From contig DATGIL010000045.1 of NCBI GenBank assembly GCA_035295745.1, forward strand, positions 9,856-73,855: a DNA stretch of 64,000 nt, given 5' to 3'. The position numbers and the translations under genes were made by a program. This document shows, one piece after another, positions 49,841 through 58,624 of this stretch (within the stretch, counting starts at the first letter, position 1; every line of letters starts with the position of its first letter). Under the pieces are notes generated by a model that saw only the letters and a program-made list of their open reading frames with translations, made no database searches and was not told the DNA's origin. Source of the stretch: JAIQFL01 sp035295745. Lineage in GTDB: Bacteria > Acidobacteriota > Terriglobia > Bryobacterales > Bryobacteraceae.

Positions 49841-50375
49841 TCACTCCCCCTCTTCCAATTCCGCAAACATGTCGCCGAAGGGGAAATCGAGCGCGGGCCG
49901 GTCATGCAGACTTAAACTGGCGGATTTTCCAGTGAGAAGCCGCAGATCGCCGTGCTCGAAAACCCATGCGCGCTGATTGTCCGGGTCCATAACCAGAATG
50001 TTGATAACGCCGAGCCGCTGGTAGTCGAAGCACCGGTCCACAATGTGATCGAACGTATCGTCGGGGGATTTGATCTCGACCACGATCGCGGGCACGTCCA
50101 CCACCACTCTGCCCTTCTGGAAAGGGCTCCCGACCGCCATCACATCGGGAATCCGATGACGGTTGGTCTTGGTATCCACCAGCAGCCGGGTTTCCGTGAA
50201 TGCTGTGATCCGATGAGATCGGCGAAACTCCCGGAAGAACGCCCCGACAATGACCTGCAACAGCCCGTGAAACGGAGTGCCAACATTTCGCCTCACAAGC
50301 ATACCGTCAACGAAGTCCATATCGGGTTCGTAGGCGGCGTTGGTATTCTTCCAGCGATACCAGGGTAGTACCCAT
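49841..50375 (-). pseudogene. Uma2-family (PD-(D/E)xK) protein gene with an N-terminal frameshift
   Basis: The main frame (49841-50320) encodes 159 residues with the Uma2 nuclease-like core: YEPD before the frame start, DFVDGMLVRRNVG, RIPDVMAVG and VVDVPAIVVEIKSPDDT (Asp, then E-x-K). Upstream homologues begin with a segment like VSLEEY. That segment is present here from an ATG at 50375 (MGTTLVSLEEY) but in a different frame: ten bases separate the Tyr codon from YEPD where nine or twelve are expected. The gene is therefore probably inactive, unless translation starts at the inner ATG at 50320. Confidence 0.65.
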
Positions 50376-50427
50376 AACGCTCCATTTTACGCTTTCAGGG
50401 TCTACGGCATGCCATAATCCGGTGAAG

Positions 50428-50919
50428 ATGAGATTGGCTGCTCTGCTCTTGCTGGTATTTCCCGCCATTTATTCGCAACCTCACACACTTCCGGCATTCC
50501 CTGAATTCGCGGTAACGGAGACTTTTTCGGGAACGCCTGCCGCGCCGGTGCTCAGGACTGCGGGCCAGCGAAAGTTCCGCACGATGATCCGCACGGGCGC
50601 CGCCGAGGGACCGAACTTCGCGGGCCACTTCACGATTGCGAGTTGGGGATGCGGCTCGGGCTGCGTTTCAATGGCGGTGATCGATGCGAAAGATGGGCGG
50701 GTATATGATGCCCCGTTCCCGGCAATCAGCTTCCTCGAGTACATCGAGCAGGCCAAAATGCCGCCCGACAAAGATATCGAGCCGCTGCAATTTCATAAGG
50801 ACAGCCGTTTGCTGATTGTCAAAGGCTGTCCGGAAGAGAAGGACTGCGCGGCCTATTTCTACGAGTGGGCGCCACCCAAGTTCAAGCTGATCCGCAAGGT
50901 GCCGCCGTTCGCGGAGTAA
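50428..50919 (+). CDS. Secreted hypothetical protein
   Basis: A 163-residue protein with a signal peptide (RLAALLLLVFPAIYS). The mature part contains EGPNFAGHFTIASWGCGSGC and GRVYDAPFPAIS, a pattern I have seen in small uncharacterised secreted proteins of diderm bacteria. Two cysteine pairs (CGSGC and CPEEKDC) may form disulfides. A GTG at 50422 two codons upstream is an alternative start. Function unknown. Confidence 0.72.
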   Translation: MRLAALLLLVFPAIYSQPHTLPAFPEFAVTETFSGTPAAPVLRTAGQRKFRTMIRTGAAEGPNFAGHFTIASWGCGSGCVSMAVIDAKDGRVYDAPFPAISFLEYIEQAKMPPDKDIEPLQFHKDSRLLIVKGCPEEKDCAAYFYEWAPPKFKLIRKVPPFAE

Positions 50920-50928
50920 CTGCCAACT

Positions 50929-51807
50929 TCACGAAAGACCCGCGCTGCGTGCGATCACGCGCGAGATGCTCGCCCAATCGAGATTCTCCTGACCTTGCGC
51001 CATCGCCGACAGGAGATGATCACGAACCAAGCTTGCCAGCGGCATCGGCGACGCGCATTCCTCCGCGGTCTGGAGCACCAGGCGCACGTCCTTGAGTCCC
51101 AGTTTCAGTGCGAATCCGGCGGGATCGAAGCGCTCGTCCGCGATGATCGATCCGTAGAGCGCATAGACGGGAGACCCAAACAGTGCGTTCATCGTATCGA
51201 GGAACAGATGTGGGTCGACGCCCGCCTTACGCATCGTGGCGAACGCCTCGCCAAAGGTCTCCAGCAGGCTAGCGATCATGAAGTTGCCGCACAGCTTCAC
51301 GGCGTTGGCTTGCCACGGCTCGGCACCAGCTACGAAGGTCTGCCGGCCAATCGCGTCAAAGACCGGACGGCATCGCTCGATTTTGGCGGTGTCGCCAGCC
51401 GTGACCACCACCAACTTCTTCGCAGCGGCCGCTTCCGGGCGTCCGAAGACCGGCGCACTCAGATAGCCTTGGCCGCGTGCGGCGTGCTCGCTCGCGAGTC
51501 GCCGTGCCATCGCCGTCCCGATGGTGCTGCACGAGATATGGATTGCGTTCGGGCCGAGCGAACTGGCCAAACCATCCGCGCCGAAGGTGACGCTGTCCAC
51601 AGCGCTATCGTCCGCCAACATGCTGAGTACAGCGTCGCAGTCACGGCATGCTTCGGAAGGCGTACCGGCAATCTGTGCTCCTTCCGCCGCCAGGCTTTCC
51701 GCCTTCTGGCGGCTTCGATTGTAGACGGTCACGGAATGGCCCGCGCGCAACAGATTGCGCGCCATCGCGGAGCCCATCCTGCCGAGTCCGATAAAGGCAA
51801 GCCTCAT
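50929..51807 (-). CDS. NAD(P)-dependent oxidoreductase, beta-hydroxyacid dehydrogenase family
   Basis: A 292-residue protein starting MRLAFIGLGRMGSAMARNLL, the Rossmann motif of 3-hydroxyisobutyrate/tartronate semialdehyde-type dehydrogenases. ISCSTIGTAMAR, GYLSAPVFGRPEAA and the Lys-containing WQANAVKLCGNFMIASLLET (catalytic Lys) follow, and LGLKDVRLVLQTAEE closes the all-helical domain. It reduces or oxidises a small hydroxyacid or imine; substrate unknown. I start at the ATG at 51807. Confidence 0.88.
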   Translation of the reverse strand: MRLAFIGLGRMGSAMARNLLRAGHSVTVYNRSRQKAESLAAEGAQIAGTPSEACRDCDAVLSMLADDSAVDSVTFGADGLASSLGPNAIHISCSTIGTAMARRLASEHAARGQGYLSAPVFGRPEAAAAKKLVVVTAGDTAKIERCRPVFDAIGRQTFVAGAEPWQANAVKLCGNFMIASLLETFGEAFATMRKAGVDPHLFLDTMNALFGSPVYALYGSIIADERFDPAGFALKLGLKDVRLVLQTAEECASPMPLASLVRDHLLSAMAQGQENLDWASISRVIARSAGLS

Positions 51808-51889
51808 GTCGTCATTTTCGCCCAATTCCGCCCCTCGAAACGGACCGCGTGAGATTTCTCAACGCTTGTTTCATGCTTGATTTCATGCA

Positions 51890-51918
51890 TTGACATGACC
51901 CTAAGAAATCACTATAAT
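51890..51918 (+). promoter_or_regulatory. Perfect sigma70 consensus promoter
   Basis: TTGACA (51890-51895), a 17-base spacer and TATAAT (51913-51918): an exact match to the full consensus. It points at the subtilase gene, with start of transcription near 51925 and a leader of about 295 bases. Confidence 0.85.
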
Positions 51919-52219
51919 CGCCTCTGATTGTATTAAGAGTTCTCCTATGACCCATAGCGGTTCGGGTAGGTCGTCATAGGGGAACCTCGGCGGGAGTGGG
52001 CAGCCGCGAGGCTCCCACTCCCAAATTCCGCTCATCCAGGCAATGTGTCGCCTTGGCATCCCCGGCGATGCTCGCCAATTCAAGGGAATCTCTGACCTCT
52101 CGGCTGACGAGATGGATCCGGCACTCCAACCGGCCGCTTTTTGCAACCGGCTCAGGCCGTGATTTGCCGAGTCGCAGAGATTGCGGAGCGGTCAATGATC
52201 GCAGCAAGGAGAAATCCTC
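51919..52219 (+). promoter_or_regulatory. Long structured 5' leader of the subtilase gene
   Basis: No ORF of note. CCTATGAC (51944-51951) pairs with GTCATAGG (51973-51980), and GGGAGTGGG (51992-52000) pairs with CCCACTCCC (52014-52022). A CCTCG/CGAGG alternative pairing overlaps the second stem, so two states are possible. AAGGAG at 52206-52211 is the ribosome binding site of the GTG at 52220. Riboswitch-like or protein-bound control is possible; I recognise no known class. Confidence 0.45.
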
Positions 52220-55200
52220 GTGCCCAAGAACTTCCCCGAACAACTAACCATTGATGGATTAACTTTCAACAAATCCACAGCCGACCTCTACCTGGAAATG
52301 GATCCCCAGGCAACACAGGCCGATGTCGACCGATACCTCAACGCCCACAGTAAGACTGTGGATTCACAACCCCAGCTCACCGACCACAAGGCCGCTGCCA
52401 TCCGCAGATTCAACCGGGCTTCCCTTCACTCCAAGTGGGTGGTCCGCGCCAACCACGGCAAGGGCTCCGTTGACGATGTCATCAGTACGTTCGATCAGGA
52501 CAAAGCCGTCGCGATGGCGAGTCCCATTTATTTCCGGCCCGATCTGAAGCAACCGAACGGATTCGCTTTGAGCGATCAGATCATCGTGAGGCTCAAGGGC
52601 CGCATGCCAAGCGGAGAGCTGGATAAGGCGCTCCAGGACCTGCATCTGGTGCGGGTCGAAGGGCTCCAGGCCAATCTCGGTCCGAACCTGTTGCTGCTGC
52701 GGCCTGCCGACCGCAAGAAGCAGACCGCGCCCGATCTTGCCGACCAACTGGCAAAGAACAAGTATGTGGAATCCGCCCACGTGGACATGGTGCAACTCCA
52801 CACCGCCGTAGCTGCCGTTCCCAACGACACCTATCTGGCCAATCAGTGGAACCTTTCGAACCTCGGGCAGACCATGCCGGACGGAAATGTGGCTACGCCG
52901 GGATGCGATATCGACGTCGAACCTGCCTGGGACATCTCTAAAGGCAGTCCGCTGGTGGTGATCGCCGTGCTCGATACGGGGTGCGATTTGAACCATCCGG
53001 ATCTGGCCCCGCACCTGGTGCAGCCGGAGCGCTGGTTCGATGCCCACATGGGCACCACCACGCCAAACGACGATTGCGGTCACGGCACCTGCTGCTCCGG
53101 GATCGCCGCCGCGCTCACCGATTCGCTGACCGGACAGGGCATCGCCGGCGTCGGGTGGAATTGCCGTGTCATGCCGGTCCGGATGGTGTGGAACTCCGGA
53201 TATTCAACTTCGGAGGCGGTCATCCTGAGCGCGCTGAATCATGCGCGGAACAATCACGCGAACGTGATCACGATGAGCTGGATCTGGACGGGAGCAACCA
53301 GCAACATCGACGCCATGCTGCTGAACTGCTTCAATGCTGGAATCGTGCTGGTCGCGGCTTCGGGCAATAATGCGCCGCTCTATCCGGACACCATTTCGTA
53401 TCCGGCGAGCAACCCGAACGTGATTGCCGTGGGCGCCACCAACGAAAACGACCGGCGGTGCACCGGCGGGCCGACGCACGACTGGCCGAGCTCGTCGCAA
53501 GGGAGCCAGTACGGTCCGCAACTCAGCGTCGTAGCGCCCGGGGTTCACACCTGGGCGACCGATATGCAGGGCGTGGGATCAGGCTACAACAACGCCTATG
53601 GCGGCGGCGACGCGGCCGGCGATTACTTTGAGGACTTCGGCGGAACCTCCGGCGCGGCGCCGCATGTGGCGGGCCTGGCCGGATTGGTCCTTGCTTATAA
53701 CCCGACGCTGGCTCCCGGCCAGGTACGCAGCATCATCGAAACCACAGCCGATGACCAGGTCGGCGACCCTGCGGAGGATGTCGCCGGTTGGGATAAGTAC
53801 ATGGGACACGGCCGGATCAATGCTTATGCCGCTCTGAAGCAAACCGAGGCCAACCATCCGTTCAATCCGGTCGACGTTCTGATTCGCGACTCGCTGACCG
53901 ACAATGGCGCGGTCCCGTATCTGGGCTCGCCGCTGTGCTACAGCCCCGACATCATCGTCCGCGAGTCGGCAGTGCCGAATCCGCAAGCGGCGTTTGCCGA
54001 CATGACGGTCGATCCCGGCAGTGACCCGGTGGAAATCGGCAACGACAACTACATCTACATCCGCGTGCAGAACAAGGGTGCGATGGCGGCGAACGTCAAC
54101 GCGCGCATCTACTACGCTCCGCTCAATACCACTTGCGCACCGGATCTGTGGGAGTATCTGGGCCAGGTGGATTTCTACAACGTGGCGGCCGGCGGCTGCG
54201 CAGTGTCGGACGCGTTGGTGTGGCACCATGCGCCCGATCCCGGAGCAGTCGACCACTACTGCGTGATTGCCTCGATTGAGGGTCCGCGCGATCCGCACCC
54301 GGATCCGGCAGGAGTCACCGGACCGGCGCAGTACATGCAGTTCATCCGCGACAACAACAACATCTGCTATCGCAATCTGGTGTTCCAGAATCTGATGCCC
54401 GACACGGCGTTCCCGTTGAACTTCATGCTGGGCAACTTCCTGGGCAGTCAGGCGAAATACGATCTGCGCATCGTTAAGGATGGGCTGGCCTTGGGCGCCA
54501 AGGTGAAAGTGAAACTGGCGCGCCCCATGTTCCCGGACGGCCAGATTGCCATGAAACACGCGGTGGAGCAGTTGCAGAAACCGCTGCGCGGCTATCGCGT
54601 ATTCGAACTCGATCCCGTGCCCGAACCGGTAATCAAAGGCTTCGTGCCCGGGAAACGCCAGCTCGCGCAACTGGAAATGCAGGTTCCGCCAAACGCCAAG
54701 CCGGGCGATACCTACCGGCTGATGGTGCAGCAGATGTTCGAAGGACAGGTAATCGGCGACTTTGTAGTGGCGGGCACGGTGGTGGATCCCGCCAAGACGA
54801 AGTTCGTCGCGGTGCGCGGCACGCACTTCGTTCACAAGACCGGATGCAAGTGCCTGACCGCCGACAACCGACTGGCATGGGTACCGTTCGATTCCGTGGC
54901 GGCCGCAAGAAGCGCCGGCTACGACATGGCGCTGGACTGCCTGAACGAGCGCTTCATCGCCAAGGACGTGTCGCGCCGCCTGGTGCGCCGTGTCCTGAAT
55001 TACATAAACGAGGTGGATCTGCCCGACGAGCTCAACCGGACGGTAGCCGAGACTTTGGGCAAGGCCTACTTCGAAGCGCGCTACGGTCCGACGGAGGCGA
55101 AGAAGCGGGGATTCAGCATCGGTATGGACTTGGCGAAACGCGTCCTCGAAGCGCGCGACGCCATCACCCGCTTCACCGCGCTGGAGCAACTCGAAGCCAT

Positions 55201-55252
55201 GAAAGGCATGGATCAGGATCGCTTTATCGACCTGGTGAATGCGTTCAAGTAG
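52220..55252 (+). CDS. Subtilisin-like serine protease (S8) with CARDB-like region
   Basis: A 1010-residue protease starting at a GTG behind AAGGAG. Residues 1-200 are a propeptide-like region. The S8 domain has VIAVLDTGCDLNHPDL (catalytic Asp near 253), DDCGHGTCCSGIAAA (His near 290), VAASGNN (oxyanion Asn) and FGGTSGAAPHVAGLAGL (Ser near 478). About residues 550-700 resemble a CARDB-like beta domain (VEIGNDNYIYIRVQNKGAMA). The last 100 residues are helical and end in AMKGMDQDRFIDLVNAF. No signal peptide is visible at the N terminus, which is odd for a subtilase; export by another route or a cytoplasmic role is possible. Confidence 0.9.
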   Translation: MPKNFPEQLTIDGLTFNKSTADLYLEMDPQATQADVDRYLNAHSKTVDSQPQLTDHKAAAIRRFNRASLHSKWVVRANHGKGSVDDVISTFDQDKAVAMASPIYFRPDLKQPNGFALSDQIIVRLKGRMPSGELDKALQDLHLVRVEGLQANLGPNLLLLRPADRKKQTAPDLADQLAKNKYVESAHVDMVQLHTAVAAVPNDTYLANQWNLSNLGQTMPDGNVATPGCDIDVEPAWDISKGSPLVVIAVLDTGCDLNHPDLAPHLVQPERWFDAHMGTTTPNDDCGHGTCCSGIAAALTDSLTGQGIAGVGWNCRVMPVRMVWNSGYSTSEAVILSALNHARNNHANVITMSWIWTGATSNIDAMLLNCFNAGIVLVAASGNNAPLYPDTISYPASNPNVIAVGATNENDRRCTGGPTHDWPSSSQGSQYGPQLSVVAPGVHTWATDMQGVGSGYNNAYGGGDAAGDYFEDFGGTSGAAPHVAGLAGLVLAYNPTLAPGQVRSIIETTADDQVGDPAEDVAGWDKYMGHGRINAYAALKQTEANHPFNPVDVLIRDSLTDNGAVPYLGSPLCYSPDIIVRESAVPNPQAAFADMTVDPGSDPVEIGNDNYIYIRVQNKGAMAANVNARIYYAPLNTTCAPDLWEYLGQVDFYNVAAGGCAVSDALVWHHAPDPGAVDHYCVIASIEGPRDPHPDPAGVTGPAQYMQFIRDNNNICYRNLVFQNLMPDTAFPLNFMLGNFLGSQAKYDLRIVKDGLALGAKVKVKLARPMFPDGQIAMKHAVEQLQKPLRGYRVFELDPVPEPVIKGFVPGKRQLAQLEMQVPPNAKPGDTYRLMVQQMFEGQVIGDFVVAGTVVDPAKTKFVAVRGTHFVHKTGCKCLTADNRLAWVPFDSVAAARSAGYDMALDCLNERFIAKDVSRRLVRRVLNYINEVDLPDELNRTVAETLGKAYFEARYGPTEAKKRGFSIGMDLAKRVLEARDAITRFTALEQLEAMKGMDQDRFIDLVNAFK

Positions 55253-55268
55253 TGACTCGCGATTGTCG

Positions 55269-55297
55269 GGGCACCCGTCTGAGTCCGACGGGTGCCC
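55269..55297. terminator. Bidirectional terminator hairpin
   Basis: GGGCACCCGTC (55269-55279) and GACGGGTGCCC (55287-55297) form a perfect 11-bp stem with a seven-base loop between the convergent subtilase and AAA-TPR genes. The T-run is weak on both sides, but position and strength fit a shared terminator. Confidence 0.8.
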
Positions 55298-55311
55298 TTC
55301 AATCGTTTCTG

Positions 55312-58300
55312 TTACTTACAAGGAATTTCCGTCGGACTGCGACGGAATTGGTCACCTGTGGGGTCATGAGTCGGCCCCGTAGCTGGGGTCTCCCGTACCG
55401 CCTCCGAGGCCAGAAATATCTGCCGCAGACGTTCGTCGGCGATGTTGCCGGCGATCTGGCGGATCACCGAAGCCGCTTCCGCAAAGGCCGCCCGCGCCGC
55501 CTCCTGGCGGCCGAGTTGCGCTTGCAGCCGGCCCATCGCCAAGTGCGCTTTCCAGGCTGCGAGGGGCGCCGGAAAGTCCCGCACGATCTGGAGAGCGGTG
55601 TTTAAGTGAGCCTCCGCGGCGTCCGTGTCGCGTTCCGCCATGGCGATCCGTGCCAACAGCCTGTGGGCTTCAACCATGTACTTGCGGGCACCATGCCGGG
55701 TGACTTTTTCGAGTAGTTCGAGCGCGTCCGGCCGCGATAGGGTCTGCTCCACGCGTGCCATTCGAAGGCGCATCTCGAACCGCCAACGGAACCAGGCGTC
55801 CTGGGCAAGGATCGATTCGGCCGTTTGAATCGACGAGTCCGTCTGCGGGCGGTCGCCAGCCTGGAAATGGCCGATCACCAGGTTAATGACCGAATTGACT
55901 TCCGCCTCGACAACCCCCAAGCTCCGCGCCATCTCCGCGCCATTCCGGTCGTGAGCGAGGGCACCCTCGTAGTCTTGCAATTCGCGATGGATCCATCCGA
56001 GGCAATTCGGCGTCCTCGACGACCAAAAGGAATCGCCGTTTCGACGCGCCATCTCCATGGCCCGGTTCAGCACTTCCAGCGCCTCGGAGATGCGGCCCAG
56101 ATTGACCAGGGTCAGGGTGAGGAAGTAGTGCGATTTGAGGGTCTCGAACCCGTCACCCAGTTCGCAGGCCAGCCGCATCGTCTCGCGGAACAGTTTTTCA
56201 GCCGTCGAGTATTCGGACTGGAAAAAGCGTAGCCGCGCCCGCACGTCCAGCACGCCGAGCAGCGTGCGCCGGTCCACCTGTGAGGGGCGCTCGATGACCT
56301 GCTGAAACTTACGCTCCGCCTCCGCCAGTTCGCCGAGCGCCAGATGGCCCTGCGTCATCAGGGCCAGGGCCTGCAGGCGCGCCTCCTGGCTCCCGGTACG
56401 CTCCGCCAACGCCACTACATCCTCCAGCACCGCCTGCATCTCGTGCAAGCGGTGCGACCAGAAGAGCGTATTGCCCAAAGCATAGAGCGCCGCACATTCG
56501 AGAGGCCGCGAGCCGATGGCGCGCGCCCGCTCGATCATCTGCCTGCAATCAGCGATGGAAGGATCGAAGCGGCTCGTCGCCAGGTAGACCGCCGCTCGCC
56601 GTTCGAAAATACGGAGCTCGGTTTCCGCGCGCGACTCGGGCGGGAGTTTGCCTGCCAAGGAAAGCGCGTGCGTGTAATGTTCCTCGGCCTGAGCGTTGGC
56701 CTGCCTGCTCATCGCGTTGCCCCCCGCGACAATCAGGAATTCGATGGCGCGCTCCCAGTTGCGCCCGCGCTCGAAATGCATGGCCAGCGGCACCGCAATG
56801 CGCGGCGAGCGGTCGCCATAGTGCGCCAGGAGTTGCTCGCCGGCGCGGCTGTGCAGGAGCGCCCGCCGCCCGCTCACCAGCTCTTCATAGAAGACGTTCT
56901 GGTATAGCGCATGCGCAAAACCGTAGCGCGCCGCCAGGGCTCCATCCGGCAACTCCTCCTCTCCGCGCAACTCGATCAGCCGGTGATTCCGGGCCAAGCC
57001 GGCGAGTTGCTCCTCCACCTGCAAATGGTCGCTGTCGAGCAATTTGGCGAGCACCGTGGAAAGAAACTCCTCACCCTCCACGCTGGCATATTGCAGGGCG
57101 CGGCGGCTGGAGGGATCGAGCGCCTCGATCTTCTTGCGGATCATGGCCCGGACGCTATCGGGGATCTTCAGGTCCAGGGTGTCCAAAGGCCGCGCCAGTC
57201 TCCAGTGGGAATTGGTATTGGCGATATCGCCGTGGATCGCCAGGAACTCGAGAAGACTCACCGTGAAGAGCGGCTGGCCGTCGGTTCGCTGGCGGATCAC
57301 GCCCGCCAGTTCGCCCGGGAATTGGTTGGGGTGGAAGCGTCTGTCCAGCAGATTGCCGATCTCCTCCGCGTTCAGCGCGCCCAGCACGATCTCGTCGCAC
57401 TCCTGGTGGGCCTGCATTTCGACCTTGCAGTTCTTGAGTGGGTGGTGGGCAATCTCAAGGTCTTCGGGGCGGAAGGTGGCCAGCAGCAGTACTCGCTGAG
57501 CGGCGATCCGGTGGCACAGATGGCGGAGCAGATCGATGGTGGAGGGATCAGCCCAATGCAGATCCTCCAGCAGCAGAATGAGCGGCGCCGACTCAGCCAG
57601 CGCGCCCAGGGCGTCGCCCATTTCTCGCAGCATGCGGTCCTTGGTGGCACCTGCCGTTTCCCGGCGCAACTGCTCCAGTTCGCTGGTGGAGCTGAAAACC
57701 GGAAGCTGCAAACACCAGGTGGGCGCATGCGCGCGCAACGTCAGGCGCGCCGTGTCTCCGCCATCTCGCAGCAGGCCGGAGAGCGCATCGAGAAAGGGGA
57801 GATACGCTTCTCCAGCGCCGTATTGCTCCACCGCGCGGCCCCTGGCCGGCAACAACCCCGGCCGCCACCGCTGCGCCGCGCGCATGAATTCCTCGGCCAG
57901 AGCGGATTTCCCGATGCCGGCTTCTCCCGTCAGAAATACTAGCTTGCCCGAACCGCCGAGCATCCGTTGAAAGTGTTCGAACAGGCGGCCGGCCTCTCTC
58001 TGGCGGCCGACAAAAATGTTCGCTGCGGCTTCCTCAGTCCCCGCGCCAGCGTGGGCCGTGCCGCAGGCCGGGTGCGTGCCTTCCCAAACGAACGTTTCCG
58101 GTTCCAGAAATCGAAACTCCGGAATGTAGCTGCCCCTGGGCATCTCGATGACCAGGGCGTCGTTCTTTCCGGGGCCACGGTAGTACTCGTAGAGCCGGGC
58201 ACGCAGCCTGGCGGCCTCCGTCCGGACGATCGAGTCCAGCTTGGGGTCGTGATCCGGCGCGCGCCCGAAGACCTCCACGGCCAGAACTGACTCCTTGATC

Positions 58301-58443
58301 TCGCTATCTCTGCCTTCCAGCCGCCGGTCGACGATGAAACGGAGGAACCGGGACAGACGTTCGTTCCGCGAGAAACAGTGACTCGCCAGAACCCGTTCCA
58401 GTTGCCGCCGTGCAGCGACTGACGCGGATACGGTCACAGACAT
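55312..58443 (-). CDS. AAA-ATPase/TPR regulator with N-terminal winged-helix-like domain
   Basis: A 1043-residue signalling protein. Residues 1-115 contain LSRFLRFIVDRRLEGRDSEI, VFGRAPDHDPKLDSIVRTEA and MPRGSYIPEF, an N-terminal domain common in acidobacterial regulators. Residues 145-420 form an AAA/NTPase: FVGRQREAGRLFEHFQRML, LTGEAGIGKSALAEEF (Walker A) and LILLLEDLHWADPSTIDLL (Walker B). Residues 560-1030 are TPR-like repeats. No LuxR-type DNA-binding domain follows. By architecture it resembles MalT-like STAND ATPases that sense a ligand or protein. It is convergent with the subtilase gene and divergent from the haloperoxidase gene. Confidence 0.85.
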   Translation of the reverse strand: MSVTVSASVAARRQLERVLASHCFSRNERLSRFLRFIVDRRLEGRDSEIKESVLAVEVFGRAPDHDPKLDSIVRTEAARLRARLYEYYRGPGKNDALVIEMPRGSYIPEFRFLEPETFVWEGTHPACGTAHAGAGTEEAAANIFVGRQREAGRLFEHFQRMLGGSGKLVFLTGEAGIGKSALAEEFMRAAQRWRPGLLPARGRAVEQYGAGEAYLPFLDALSGLLRDGGDTARLTLRAHAPTWCLQLPVFSSTSELEQLRRETAGATKDRMLREMGDALGALAESAPLILLLEDLHWADPSTIDLLRHLCHRIAAQRVLLLATFRPEDLEIAHHPLKNCKVEMQAHQECDEIVLGALNAEEIGNLLDRRFHPNQFPGELAGVIRQRTDGQPLFTVSLLEFLAIHGDIANTNSHWRLARPLDTLDLKIPDSVRAMIRKKIEALDPSSRRALQYASVEGEEFLSTVLAKLLDSDHLQVEEQLAGLARNHRLIELRGEEELPDGALAARYGFAHALYQNVFYEELVSGRRALLHSRAGEQLLAHYGDRSPRIAVPLAMHFERGRNWERAIEFLIVAGGNAMSRQANAQAEEHYTHALSLAGKLPPESRAETELRIFERRAAVYLATSRFDPSIADCRQMIERARAIGSRPLECAALYALGNTLFWSHRLHEMQAVLEDVVALAERTGSQEARLQALALMTQGHLALGELAEAERKFQQVIERPSQVDRRTLLGVLDVRARLRFFQSEYSTAEKLFRETMRLACELGDGFETLKSHYFLTLTLVNLGRISEALEVLNRAMEMARRNGDSFWSSRTPNCLGWIHRELQDYEGALAHDRNGAEMARSLGVVEAEVNSVINLVIGHFQAGDRPQTDSSIQTAESILAQDAWFRWRFEMRLRMARVEQTLSRPDALELLEKVTRHGARKYMVEAHRLLARIAMAERDTDAAEAHLNTALQIVRDFPAPLAAWKAHLAMGRLQAQLGRQEAARAAFAEAASVIRQIAGNIADERLRQIFLASEAVRETPATGPTHDPTGDQFRRSPTEIPCK

Positions 58444-58624
58444 TCGTTAGAGCATACATCCGGTTTTCAGAGGGTTGCAAGTGTATGAAACACGCTTCCT
58501 ACCCATCTCGACTTTCTTTGACCACCCGGCAAGCACATCATAGACCGAATCGGCGGGGTCCAGACAGACCTGTTCCCGACTGACTTTAGAGGAACGCCGC
58601 CCATCCCGAGGAGGGAGAAAATCA

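Noticed and set aside
53579..55189. Antisense ORF of 536 codons
   Set aside because: It lies opposite the subtilase gene, whose sense frame has the catalytic triad; composition is His/Arg-rich as in typical shadows.
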